Shown: positions 16,627-23,950 of the stretch, in pieces
Numbering within the stretch: the stretch's first letter is position 1
Layout: every line of letters starts with the position of its first letter
Origin: Marinilabiliaceae bacterium JC017
GTDB lineage: Bacteria; Bacteroidota; Bacteroidia; Bacteroidales; Marinilabiliaceae
Reading direction: 5' to 3'
DNA: 64,000 bases
Assembly (NCBI GenBank): GCA_004296775.1
Contig: RHGE01000013.1
Location: forward strand, 33,891-97,890
Notes under the pieces: model-generated
The model's input: the letters and a program-made list of their open reading frames with translations, nothing else
Databases searched by the model: none
Told to the model about the DNA's origin: nothing
Made by a program: the position numbers and the translations under genes

Positions 16627-17079
16627 ATGAAATTAAAGTTTGAAAGAAGAAGACAAAGTGCAATTACGTATAAAAAAGACAGCCAAGATGTAATTGTTGC
16701 ATTTCTGAAGGAAATGGGATTTCGTGCTTCCTTAATTGAAGACATTATTGTTTTTCAAGCAAAAACACAATCCTCTGTAGATAGTGGAGGAGAAAGAAAT
16801 AGCGGTTGGAAATTTATTCGATCAGGGAAATGCTCCTTAGATATTGACCGGGATACGTTAAGATTAAAGTGGAAAATTGATATGGGTTCTCCTATCTTCA
16901 CATCATTGTGTATAGCTTTTGTTTTTGCAGCTTTTTTGTGCAATCATTTTGTGACCATATATCAAGGGGGATTTATTTTTATTGGATCCTTTTTGATTAT
17001 GCTTGGTGGTTTTGTTGTAAATATTAAGCTGAAATTCAAAAGGTATAGCCGTCAATTGTTTACTACTATAGAATATTAA
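16627..17079 (+). CDS. Small integral membrane protein of unknown function
   Basis: The 150-residue protein has a soluble N-terminal part (1-90) and two adjacent membrane segments (about 92-112 and 117-137) joined by a tight turn, ending in a basic tail. The ATG at 16627 follows GGAA closely. No family was recognised. It is the second gene of a probable pair with the lipoprotein upstream, which hints at an envelope function. Confidence 0.6.
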   Translation: MKLKFERRRQSAITYKKDSQDVIVAFLKEMGFRASLIEDIIVFQAKTQSSVDSGGERNSGWKFIRSGKCSLDIDRDTLRLKWKIDMGSPIFTSLCIAFVFAAFLCNHFVTIYQGGFIFIGSFLIMLGGFVVNIKLKFKRYSRQLFTTIEY

Positions 17080-17218
17080 CGATGTGTGTATTGGTAGTAT
17101 TATCATTGAGAGAGGCATGATTCGATCTTTCTTTTTTGCACAGTCAACTTCTGTTTCTACGTTGCCACCTGTTTTAGCTGATTTTTCCCCATTGTCGTCT
17201 GCTTTAGCTGACGGATGC

Positions 17219-18379
17219 TTATCTCTCTTCTTCCTTCTTCTCCATAATGTCCAAAGCCGCATTCAGATAATTGAAAATATCAACAGGGTGATGGTCCTTG
17301 TATTGCCAGCTGCGTTTATGCCCCAGTCGCACCACCACGGCATTTTTTTTCGGGATCACGAAAATGTATTGTCCCAAAATGCCGCGCGCATAGGGGATGG
17401 TGAGACCGTCCAGATGGGCAATCCACCATTGGTACCCATAGAAATCTACCGGTTGGTTGTGTTTATCCAACAGGTGGCTGGCAGGTGTGGTGGCAGCGTT
17501 GATGTAGGCCTCGGAGATGATCTGCTGATCATGCCAGTGCCCCCGGTGAAGAACAAGGGCGCCGAGCCGTGCCACATCGCGGGCATTGCTGTTGAAACAA
17601 CAATAGGCCTTCTCCCGGCCTGCTTTAGTGTCTAGCGACCACAGGGCCGGGGTACGTGCTCCCAGTGGTTGCCACAGCTTTTGGGAGGCGTAATGGGCCA
17701 GGGGCATACTTACCGCTTCAGTTAGCAGGTGGGACAGGAGTTGTGTGTCTCCGCTTTTGTAGGAAAAGTATTGCCCGGGTGTGTCTGTGATATGGATCTT
17801 TGAGATCAGATGGTCCATGTTGTTGCCATAGTAGGCTTCGGTAGTCATTGAAAAAGGAGAAGAGTAACTCTCTTCCCAATTGGAACCGGAGCTCATGGTG
17901 AGCAGGTGGGCAATAGTGAGTTGGGCATTTTTACCTTTTTTAAACTGAGGCAGAAAGTCGCCTACCTTTTGGTTTATCGACTGGATTTTACCCTCGTCAA
18001 TGGCGGCCCCGATGAGTAAACTAACAATACTTTTTGTGGCCGAAAATATATTAGAGTGGGAGTGGGTATGAAAACCGTCCCAGTATTCTTCGTAAAGCAG
18101 GCTGTCGTTTTGAATGACCAAAAAGGCAACACTTTTATAGGTCTCGATGGAATCGCGCCAATGAGCTGGTAACTGGTATTGATTGTAGTGGTGGGCATAG
18201 GGCCAGGTGGAAGGGGTGTCGGACGCTGCCACCGTTCTGTTTTTAAATATTTGGTGGTCTTCAATGCCAGGATACCAATAGATGATAGCTTTTTTTACAT
18301 GAAAAGGAGTGAGTAAATAGACAAGCGCCAGGATGAGGGCGATGCTGAGTCCAAGGAAGGTGAAATGTCTTTTTTTCAT
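17219..18379 (-). CDS. Serine hydrolase of the beta-lactamase (class C / DD-peptidase) fold
   Basis: The 386-residue protein has an N-terminal membrane anchor or signal (residues 7-24) and a class C-like catalytic domain. The nucleophile motif is SATK (Ser113, Lys116), and a Tyr motif (SYKSG) follows, where Asn of the usual Y-x-N is Ser. It likely acts in the periplasm on an ester or amide; real beta-lactamase activity is not implied. The frame runs upstream to a TTG at 18397, but the ATG at 18379 starts just before the hydrophobic segment. It is 103 bp downstream of the flavoprotein gene on the same strand. Confidence 0.8.
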   Translation of the reverse strand: MKKRHFTFLGLSIALILALVYLLTPFHVKKAIIYWYPGIEDHQIFKNRTVAASDTPSTWPYAHHYNQYQLPAHWRDSIETYKSVAFLVIQNDSLLYEEYWDGFHTHSHSNIFSATKSIVSLLIGAAIDEGKIQSINQKVGDFLPQFKKGKNAQLTIAHLLTMSSGSNWEESYSSPFSMTTEAYYGNNMDHLISKIHITDTPGQYFSYKSGDTQLLSHLLTEAVSMPLAHYASQKLWQPLGARTPALWSLDTKAGREKAYCCFNSNARDVARLGALVLHRGHWHDQQIISEAYINAATTPASHLLDKHNQPVDFYGYQWWIAHLDGLTIPYARGILGQYIFVIPKKNAVVVRLGHKRSWQYKDHHPVDIFNYLNAALDIMEKKEEER

Positions 18380-18482
18380 GTGTTTAATCTTAGACAAGAG
18401 ACAGATAGATTAGAGATAACAGACTGCGCATAAAGAGATACTGTGTGGAAAAGTTCTTCATTTGCTGGTGGATCAATTTTGT

Positions 18483-19964
18483 TTAAGGATTCCATTCGCG
18501 GATGTAAATCAGGTCCGGAAAGGCTTGTGGTTTGTAAATGGATTTTCCGCTCAGGGTACGCAGGCATTCCTGCACCCCCTCGGTGACACTGGGGTGCGGG
18601 TAAAATATCCTGAGTACTTCCCGGAGGCTGTTGCCCATATTGATGAGGTGGGCCACCGATACAATAAAGGCGGACGCCTGTGGGCCGGCCGCCCGCATGC
18701 CCAGGATGCGTTGCTCGTCATCGTTGCTTACCAGTATTTTCACAAATCCCCGGGTGTTGCGCATGGCAATGGCCCGGTTCACCAGTTTGTTGCTGTAGAA
18801 AGCCACCTTGTAAGAGGTGCCTTTTTCGCGTAGTTGTTTTTCGTTGGCGCCCACTGCTGCCACTTCCGGCTTAAAAAACATGAGGGTTGACATGTGGGAG
18901 TAATCCAGTTCATAGCTGGGAATATCGCCGATTTTTTCAGCTGCCAGGCGGCCCTGGAATTCCGCCACACTATAGAGCTGGGCGTGGCCGGTTACATCAC
19001 CGGCGGCGTAGATGTGGCAATGGCTGTGTCCGTCCCGCACGACGCAGTCGTCCAGGATTGGCAGGGAACCGCCTTTCTGGGGCAGGATGCCAATCTTCTC
19101 CAGTCCCAGTCCCCTGGTGTTGGGTTCGCGTCCAATGGCTACCAGCGCCACGTCCACTTCAATTACCTTGCTGTGGCCATCCTGGTAGTCAAGCACCACC
19201 TCCAGGTGCGAGGGGTGTTTGCGTATGGTGCGCAGGGTGGCGGTATGATGGATAATGACCCCGTTGTTTTCCAGGTTGGCGGAAACAAAGCTGCTGATAT
19301 CGTCATCTTCGTATGGAAGTACCCGGTTGGCGCGGTCGAGCAGGTGTACTTCTGTTTGTTTGAAATTGGAAAAGATGGTGGCAAATTCGCAACCGATAAT
19401 TCCTGAACCTATGATCAGCATCCGCTCGGGGAAGTGATCAATATTTAAAATGCCTTCGGAGTTGATGATCCGTTCCCCGTCGATTTGCAATCCGGGGTAT
19501 TCACGTGGACGCGAACCGGTGGCGATCACAAAGTTTTTTCCTTTCACCTCTCGGGTGCCTTCCGTTGTTTTTACAGAAAGAGTGAAGGGGTCTGTGAAGG
19601 TGGCCCAACCGTTGAGTATAGAAAGTGAACCGTTTTTCATGCGTCCCGGTGAGAAGGTCTCTATCTGGCTGAGCATTTGGTATTGTTTCTCTTTGGCTGC
19701 TTGAAGTACTGTTTTTTTAACCTTGCTATAGTCCACTGCCAGGCTGCTGCTGCGATAACCTCTGTCTATCCGGGCAGCGATGGAGTAGTCCATCGATAAT
19801 TCGTACATGGTTTTTGAGGTTAGGGCGCCGTGCATGATACCTGTACCGCCCAGGTGTTTCCCTTCTATTAAACAGACGGAAAGTCCATAGTCAAGTGCTC
19901 TTACGGCAGCTGAGTAACCTGCCGGGCCGCTTCCGATAACAACCAGATCGTATGTTTTAGTCAT
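18483..19964 (-). CDS. FAD/NAD(P)-dependent oxidoreductase of the lipoamide dehydrogenase fold, lacking the redox disulfide
   Basis: The 493-residue flavoprotein has an FAD-binding GxGPAGY start (residues 11-17), an NAD-binding GSGIIGCEFA motif and a C-terminal dimerisation domain ending with a YPHPSVTE segment, where lipoamide dehydrogenases have the catalytic His-Glu pair. The usual GGTCxxxxC disulfide is replaced: GGTGIMHGALTSK has Gly42 and Ala47 where the cysteines should be. It therefore cannot do dithiol chemistry. Soluble transhydrogenases (SthA) and some other members also lack the full pair, so a pyridine nucleotide transhydrogenase or an NAD(P)H oxidase-type reaction is plausible. 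A terminator-like hairpin ends directly before its ATG. A more upstream start is not available. Confidence 0.8.
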   Translation of the reverse strand: MTKTYDLVVIGSGPAGYSAAVRALDYGLSVCLIEGKHLGGTGIMHGALTSKTMYELSMDYSIAARIDRGYRSSSLAVDYSKVKKTVLQAAKEKQYQMLSQIETFSPGRMKNGSLSILNGWATFTDPFTLSVKTTEGTREVKGKNFVIATGSRPREYPGLQIDGERIINSEGILNIDHFPERMLIIGSGIIGCEFATIFSNFKQTEVHLLDRANRVLPYEDDDISSFVSANLENNGVIIHHTATLRTIRKHPSHLEVVLDYQDGHSKVIEVDVALVAIGREPNTRGLGLEKIGILPQKGGSLPILDDCVVRDGHSHCHIYAAGDVTGHAQLYSVAEFQGRLAAEKIGDIPSYELDYSHMSTLMFFKPEVAAVGANEKQLREKGTSYKVAFYSNKLVNRAIAMRNTRGFVKILVSNDDEQRILGMRAAGPQASAFIVSVAHLINMGNSLREVLRIFYPHPSVTEGVQECLRTLSGKSIYKPQAFPDLIYIREWNP

Positions 19965-20002
19965 AAAAAAAGAGTTATAAACTGGTGTGTTTATAACTCT
20001 TT
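19965..20002 (-). terminator. Terminator-like hairpin between glsB and the flavoprotein, abutting its ATG
   Basis: AAAGAGTTATAAAC (19969-19982) pairs perfectly over 14 bp with GTTTATAACTCTTT (19989-20002), 6-nt loop. On the minus strand it is followed by a T-run that ends exactly at the start codon (19964). It terminates glsAB, and readthrough or attenuation would be needed to express the next gene. Confidence 0.75.
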
Positions 20003-20022
20003 CCTATGAGGTTTTGTTTATT

Positions 20023-20976
20023 TTATTTATCGTGTGGCTCGTTGGGATTATATGTCTTCACGTGCCGATCGGTTTTGGCTTTATTGAATTCATTAATGGT
20101 AATGATAATGCCAGTCTCTTCCACATCTCCAAAGCGGTCATTAATGGCTGTACCGAAGCTTCTCATTGAAGGAGAAAGACTCATGTAAGCATTGATCAGT
20201 GGGGGAATGTTTTCACCGTATTCCCTCACACCCTTGCTCAGGATCTTGTAATCCTCCATGAAGTTATTACCGCTAAAAAGTTCTTTAAGCTCAGCTTCAG
20301 ACAGGCCAATTTTAACTGGTTTGTGTGGGTAAACCAAGTTGTCCGGATCATTAAAATATTTTCCCATGAAACCAAGAATCATATCCCGGGCATGTTGGTT
20401 AAAGTGTGTATACATGGTTACCTTCCCAAAGAAGTATTTCATCTCCGGGTGGTCCACGATAAGTGATCCCAGGCCGTCCCATAGATTATCCAGGGCAAAC
20501 AGGCTTTTGGCTCCTGCTTTACTTGATTGGTATTGGGGCTGAACAAACGAACGGCCTAATTCGATGGTATAAGGCAGGTATTCATCCACAAATTGTTTTG
20601 AGAAGTGAAAAAGACGTGAAGTAGCCAGCATGACATTGCCATCCGCATCTTTTGGGATATCATATCCCATGATATAACGGTAACCGCCTAGAATCTCTTT
20701 TTCGATGGGATCCCAAACGATCAATTGCTTGTAAGGTGTTTCGGCAGTGTCGTAGTCGTCAACATCTATCTCTTTGCCGGTTCCGCCGCCTGCCATTCGG
20801 AATGTGATCTCCCGCAAGCGTCCTATTTCGCGCATTAAGGCAGGCGAATCATGAGCCGTTATTTCGTATATCTTATTATCCCCTTTGTTGGTATTCCTGA
20901 CAAATCGTTCTTGGGTTAACTCTGCTTCCAACTCTTCTTTGGGAACTGGAGGTATAATAGGTTTATTTAATTTCAT
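20023..20976 (-). CDS. glsB: GNAT-type N-acyltransferase, probable glycine-lipid synthase GlsB
   Basis: The 317-residue protein has the acetyltransferase (GNAT/OlsB-like) fold, with conserved stretches LREITFRMAGGGTG, GGYRYIMG and ELGRSFVQPQYQ. In Bacteroidota this family, followed by a PlsC-like partner, makes N-acyl-glycine lipids from glycine and 3-hydroxyacyl-ACP; Bacteroides GlsB/GlsA is the characterised pair. Its neighbour upstream is the PlsC-like gene, 30 bp away, so the pair would form a unit. A -7 box (TAAATTTG) overlaps the end of the upstream gene and may give it extra transcription. The alternative is ornithine-lipid or hemolysin-like chemistry. Assignment rests on family and neighbour. 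Confidence 0.75.
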   Translation of the reverse strand: MKLNKPIIPPVPKEELEAELTQERFVRNTNKGDNKIYEITAHDSPALMREIGRLREITFRMAGGGTGKEIDVDDYDTAETPYKQLIVWDPIEKEILGGYRYIMGYDIPKDADGNVMLATSRLFHFSKQFVDEYLPYTIELGRSFVQPQYQSSKAGAKSLFALDNLWDGLGSLIVDHPEMKYFFGKVTMYTHFNQHARDMILGFMGKYFNDPDNLVYPHKPVKIGLSEAELKELFSGNNFMEDYKILSKGVREYGENIPPLINAYMSLSPSMRSFGTAINDRFGDVEETGIIITINEFNKAKTDRHVKTYNPNEPHDK

Positions 20977-21001
20977 TGAATTCTTATCGTTTAGATCGAT
21001 A

Positions 21002-21009
21002 CAAATTTA
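21002..21009 (-). promoter_or_regulatory. Possible internal -7 box (TAAATTTG) for glsB
   Basis: A perfect TAnnTTTG on the minus strand overlapping the glsA stop codon, 26 bp before the glsB ATG. No clear -33 box. Confidence 0.3.
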
Positions 21010-21846
21010 ATTGATTTTTGTCAAGGCGTAGGCCTGATCTTTTATTTTTTGGGCCCAATCTCTCGGAGAGCCGCCTGAGGCCAGGGTTTCCCAGCTAATT
21101 GGTTGGCCAAACGTGATGGTAATCTCTTTAATTCGTTCTTTAAACAATTCATCGGGTAAAAAGAGCATTTCAATGTTGGCCTTAATGCCTAATTTTTTTC
21201 TCAGGTTTGCCAGGTTGTAAAAGAAATGGGAATTATGGCCGCTAATATGTACCGGAATAATATCTCGTTTGTGCTGGATTGCTTTTTTTACAAAATTCTT
21301 TTTCCATTCCAGGTCAATAATTTTGCCTTTTATCTTTCGGGATACTAATCCGGCCGGAAACATCAGGATCTGTGCCTCGGATGCATAAGATGTCTCCAGT
21401 ATTCGGGCCGCTTCGCGACTGTGCCCTCCGTGCTTATTAATAGGAATGAAAATTGACTTGAGGTTTTCCAGGCTCATCAGGATGTCGTTAACCGGAAACT
21501 TAATATTTGGGTGTATTCGGCCAACAGCACTGAGAAGCGCCATGCCGTCAAGGCCTCCAAGCGGATGGTTCGAGGCAAAGATAAAGCGTCCTTTGGCAGG
21601 TATATTTTCTTTCCCGACAATGGTGTATTTGGCGCCAAATCGTTTTATGATGGCTTCGGCATAATCGATTCCGGTGAGATGTTTGTGTGTCTCAATAAAC
21701 TCATTTATTCCATCCTGATGAACAATTTTTTTCAGAAAACGGAGGATGATTTTAGGAAAAACCTTGTATAATCCTGGATTTTTTGAGGCAAAAACGAGAT
21801 CAATGTCAATAAGTTTTTTTTCCATGTTTGTTTTTTCCTCTTTCAT
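21007..21846 (-). CDS. glsA: PlsC-like O-acyltransferase, probable glycine-lipid synthase GlsA
   Basis: The 279-residue protein has the acyltransferase motif SNHPLGGLDGMALL (His about residue 104) and an FPAGLVSRK block, the motif I and III forms of this family. GlsA adds the second acyl chain (O-acylation) to N-acyl glycine made by GlsB, giving the diacylated lipid that Bacteroides uses for stress tolerance. The motif spacing is H-x5-D. It is the first gene of the probable glsA-glsB unit; an ATG at 21846 is followed by an in-frame ATG at 21825. Confidence comes from pairing with GlsB; alone, it would be a generic lysophospholipid acyltransferase. Confidence 0.75.
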   Translation of the reverse strand: MKEEKTNMEKKLIDIDLVFASKNPGLYKVFPKIILRFLKKIVHQDGINEFIETHKHLTGIDYAEAIIKRFGAKYTIVGKENIPAKGRFIFASNHPLGGLDGMALLSAVGRIHPNIKFPVNDILMSLENLKSIFIPINKHGGHSREAARILETSYASEAQILMFPAGLVSRKIKGKIIDLEWKKNFVKKAIQHKRDIIPVHISGHNSHFFYNLANLRKKLGIKANIEMLFLPDELFKERIKEITITFGQPISWETLASGGSPRDWAQKIKDQAYALTKIN

Positions 21847-22099
21847 TGTGATATCTCTGATTCTAGTTGTGAATTTTGATTTGTGTTCATTTGTTTTTTA
21901 TCAGAATTAGCCTTTTACGAACGACTTACGATTTGGTTACTTCTTCCTTCTAATGGATTCTGGCTCCCTCGAAAGCCTCACGTAGTCAAAAAAGAAGCTC
22001 AATGTTAGAAAAAAATATCCAAAAAAAGTCAATGAAACTTAAGGAGAATCAATGATGAAGTGTTAATAATGGCTGGTTAGTTGAAAGTTTTCAACAAAG

Positions 22100-22134
22100 T
22101 GGTTTGATGTGGTTAGATGTGGTTGATTATGGAA
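22100..22134 (+). promoter_or_regulatory. Probable MraZ operator: four TGG repeats at 10-bp spacing
   Basis: TGGTT occurs at 22100, 22110 and 22120, then TGGAA at 22130, each separated by 5 nt. E. coli MraZ binds direct TGGGN repeats with the same 5-nt spacers in front of its own gene. The array lies 40-75 bp before mraZ. Confidence 0.65.
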
Positions 22135-22145
22135 TGGAATTTATC

Positions 22146-22153
22146 TATTTTTA
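22146..22153 (+). promoter_or_regulatory. Possible -7 box of the dcw promoter (TATTTTTA)
   Basis: Matches TAnnTTTG in seven of eight positions. It is 11 bp after the last TGG repeat, so bound MraZ would cover the -33 region. Confidence 0.35.
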
Positions 22154-22174
22154 CCCCATTATAACGAAACTTCA

Positions 22175-22642
22175 ATGGCCGCATTTATCGGAGATTTTAG
22201 GTGTAAGTCCGATGCAAAGGGGCGAATCGTGCTGCCGTCAGCGTTTAAGAAAATAATGTTGGCCGGAGAACAGGATCGTATTGTGGTTAGGAAAGACTTG
22301 TTTGAGAATTGTTTGATTCTCTATCCATATAAGGAGTGGGAGGCGGAGGTTGAGAAAATACGGAGTAAGATAAATTTTTATAAGCGCGAACATACGCGTT
22401 TTCAACGTGAATTTTTCAAGGGATTAGCCGAGGTTTCACTTGATGGGAATGGACGGTTTTTAATACCAAAACGGTTGATGGAGCAGGTGGGGGCCGAACG
22501 CGAAGTAGTGTTGATAGGAGTTGATAAACATATTGAGCTGTGGAGTGAAGATGCCTATGAAGCCACAGGGATTAATCCGGATGAATTAGGCGATTTAGCG
22601 GAAAAGATTTTAGGAGAGAATTCTTCAGATATCTTTGCATAA
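22175..22642 (+). CDS. mraZ: Transcriptional regulator MraZ
   Basis: The 155-residue protein has two AbrB-like MraZ domains, one at each half (FRCKSDAKGRIVLPSAFK and FFKGLAEVSLDGNGRFLIPK are the DNA-contacting sequences). MraZ forms a ring and binds tandem repeats in its own promoter, tuning the dcw cluster. It is the first gene of the cluster and its candidate operator lies directly upstream. Length and motif order are typical. Confidence 0.95.
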   Translation: MAAFIGDFRCKSDAKGRIVLPSAFKKIMLAGEQDRIVVRKDLFENCLILYPYKEWEAEVEKIRSKINFYKREHTRFQREFFKGLAEVSLDGNGRFLIPKRLMEQVGAEREVVLIGVDKHIELWSEDAYEATGINPDELGDLAEKILGENSSDIFA

Positions 22643-22654
22643 AAAAAGAATACG

Positions 22655-23560
22655 ATGGAAGGGCAATATCATGTACCAGTGTTATTAAAGGAGTCGGTAG
22701 ACGGACTTGACATTAAGCCGGGTGGCGTTTATGTAGACCTTACTTTTGGTGGAGGGGGACATAGTCGTGAAATTTTGCGTAGGATAGGGGATGGTAAACT
22801 CATCGTGTTTGATCAGGATGAAGATGCCTATACCAATAAACCAGATGATGATCGTCTGATATTTGTACGTCATAATTTTCGGTATTTACAAAATTTTCTT
22901 CGTTACCTGGATATTCCGGCTGTAGATGGAATTCTTGGTGACTTGGGTGTTTCGTCTCATCACTTTGATGCTGCAGAGAGAGGTTTCTCTTTCAGGTTTG
23001 ATGCTGATCTGGATATGCGTATGAGCAAAGGGTTGAAGATTAGTGCGGCGGATGTGTTAAATGATTATGATCCACGGTTGTTGGGACAGATTTTTAGGCA
23101 GTATGGAGAGATCAAAAAGGTAGGGTTTTTATTGAAGGAAATTGTCAACTTTCGACAACATCATCATTTCAAAACGACTTCTGACCTAAAAGTGATTGCT
23201 GAGAAGGTAGCACCTAAAAAAGAAGTGAATAAGTTTCTGGCTAAAGTGTTTCAGGCATTGCGTATTGAAGTAAATCATGAGATGGATGTCTTGAAACAAG
23301 TGCTGGAGCAATCGGCAAGTGTTATCAAGCCTGGTGGTCGATTGGTGGTTATATCTTACCACAGCCTTGAAGATCGGTTGGTGAAAAATTTCATCAGGAC
23401 CGGGGATTGTAATAAGACACAGGCGGAAACGGATTTGTTTGGACGGGCTCAAGTGCCTTTTAAAGCCACACACAGAAAGGTGATTGTCCCAACCGATGAA
23501 GAAATAGAACGCAATAGCAGGGCGCGTAGTGCTAAACTTCGAATTGCTGAAAAGTTATGA
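22655..23560 (+). CDS. rsmH: 16S rRNA (cytosine(1402)-N(4))-methyltransferase
   Basis: The 301-residue protein has the RsmH (MraW) motifs YVDLTFGGGGHSREIL (SAM-binding) and VISYHSLEDRLVKNF. It methylates N4 of C1402 in 16S rRNA in the ribosomal P site. Twelve bases separate it from mraZ and its stop codon overlaps the ftsL start by four bases (ATGA), a sign of translational coupling. Confidence 0.96.
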   Translation: MEGQYHVPVLLKESVDGLDIKPGGVYVDLTFGGGGHSREILRRIGDGKLIVFDQDEDAYTNKPDDDRLIFVRHNFRYLQNFLRYLDIPAVDGILGDLGVSSHHFDAAERGFSFRFDADLDMRMSKGLKISAADVLNDYDPRLLGQIFRQYGEIKKVGFLLKEIVNFRQHHHFKTTSDLKVIAEKVAPKKEVNKFLAKVFQALRIEVNHEMDVLKQVLEQSASVIKPGGRLVVISYHSLEDRLVKNFIRTGDCNKTQAETDLFGRAQVPFKATHRKVIVPTDEEIERNSRARSAKLRIAEKL

Positions 23561-23937
23561 GTCGGAAGAAAAACCTTTTTAAAGAGTTTGTTCATTCCAA
23601 TGAAGATATTAAAGAGTTTAAAAATTTCTCCTTTAAAGATCTCATAAACGGGCGAATTTTAACCCGTTCACTGGTCGTAGCGCAATTACCTTTTATTTTA
23701 TTCGTTGTGTTTCTGGGGTATCTCTACATTGGGAATCACTATCGAGTGGAAGAGTTGATGAAAGAGATTTCTGTTTTAAACAGGGAGCTGAAAGAGTTGA
23801 GGTATGAGGCTATTACCACGTCTTCGGAACTAATGTTTATGAGTAAGCAAAGTGAAGTATTGAAGAAAGTGGAGGCAAACGGTCTGAAGCTGGAGGATTT
23901 GACCGAACCTCCTCGAAAATTAGAAGTTTCAAAATAA
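23557..23937 (+). CDS. ftsL: FtsL-like cell division protein
   Basis: The 126-residue bitopic protein has a cytoplasmic N-terminus, a single membrane segment (about 44-64) and a periplasmic coiled coil (about 68-112). This architecture and the position between rsmH and ftsI identify the FtsL equivalent, which links FtsQ and FtsB to the FtsWI synthase at the septum. Sequence identity in this family is too low for direct recognition. The start overlaps the rsmH stop. Confidence 0.8.
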   Translation: MSRKKNLFKEFVHSNEDIKEFKNFSFKDLINGRILTRSLVVAQLPFILFVVFLGYLYIGNHYRVEELMKEISVLNRELKELRYEAITTSSELMFMSKQSEVLKKVEANGLKLEDLTEPPRKLEVSK

Positions 23938-23950
23938 GCAGAATTGTAAC

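Larger units (their letters stand above)
21847..22174. other. Intergenic region upstream of the dcw cluster
   Basis: AT-rich spacer between divergent glsA and mraZ. The only clear signals are the MraZ-type repeats and -7 box near 22100-22153. Confidence 0.5.
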
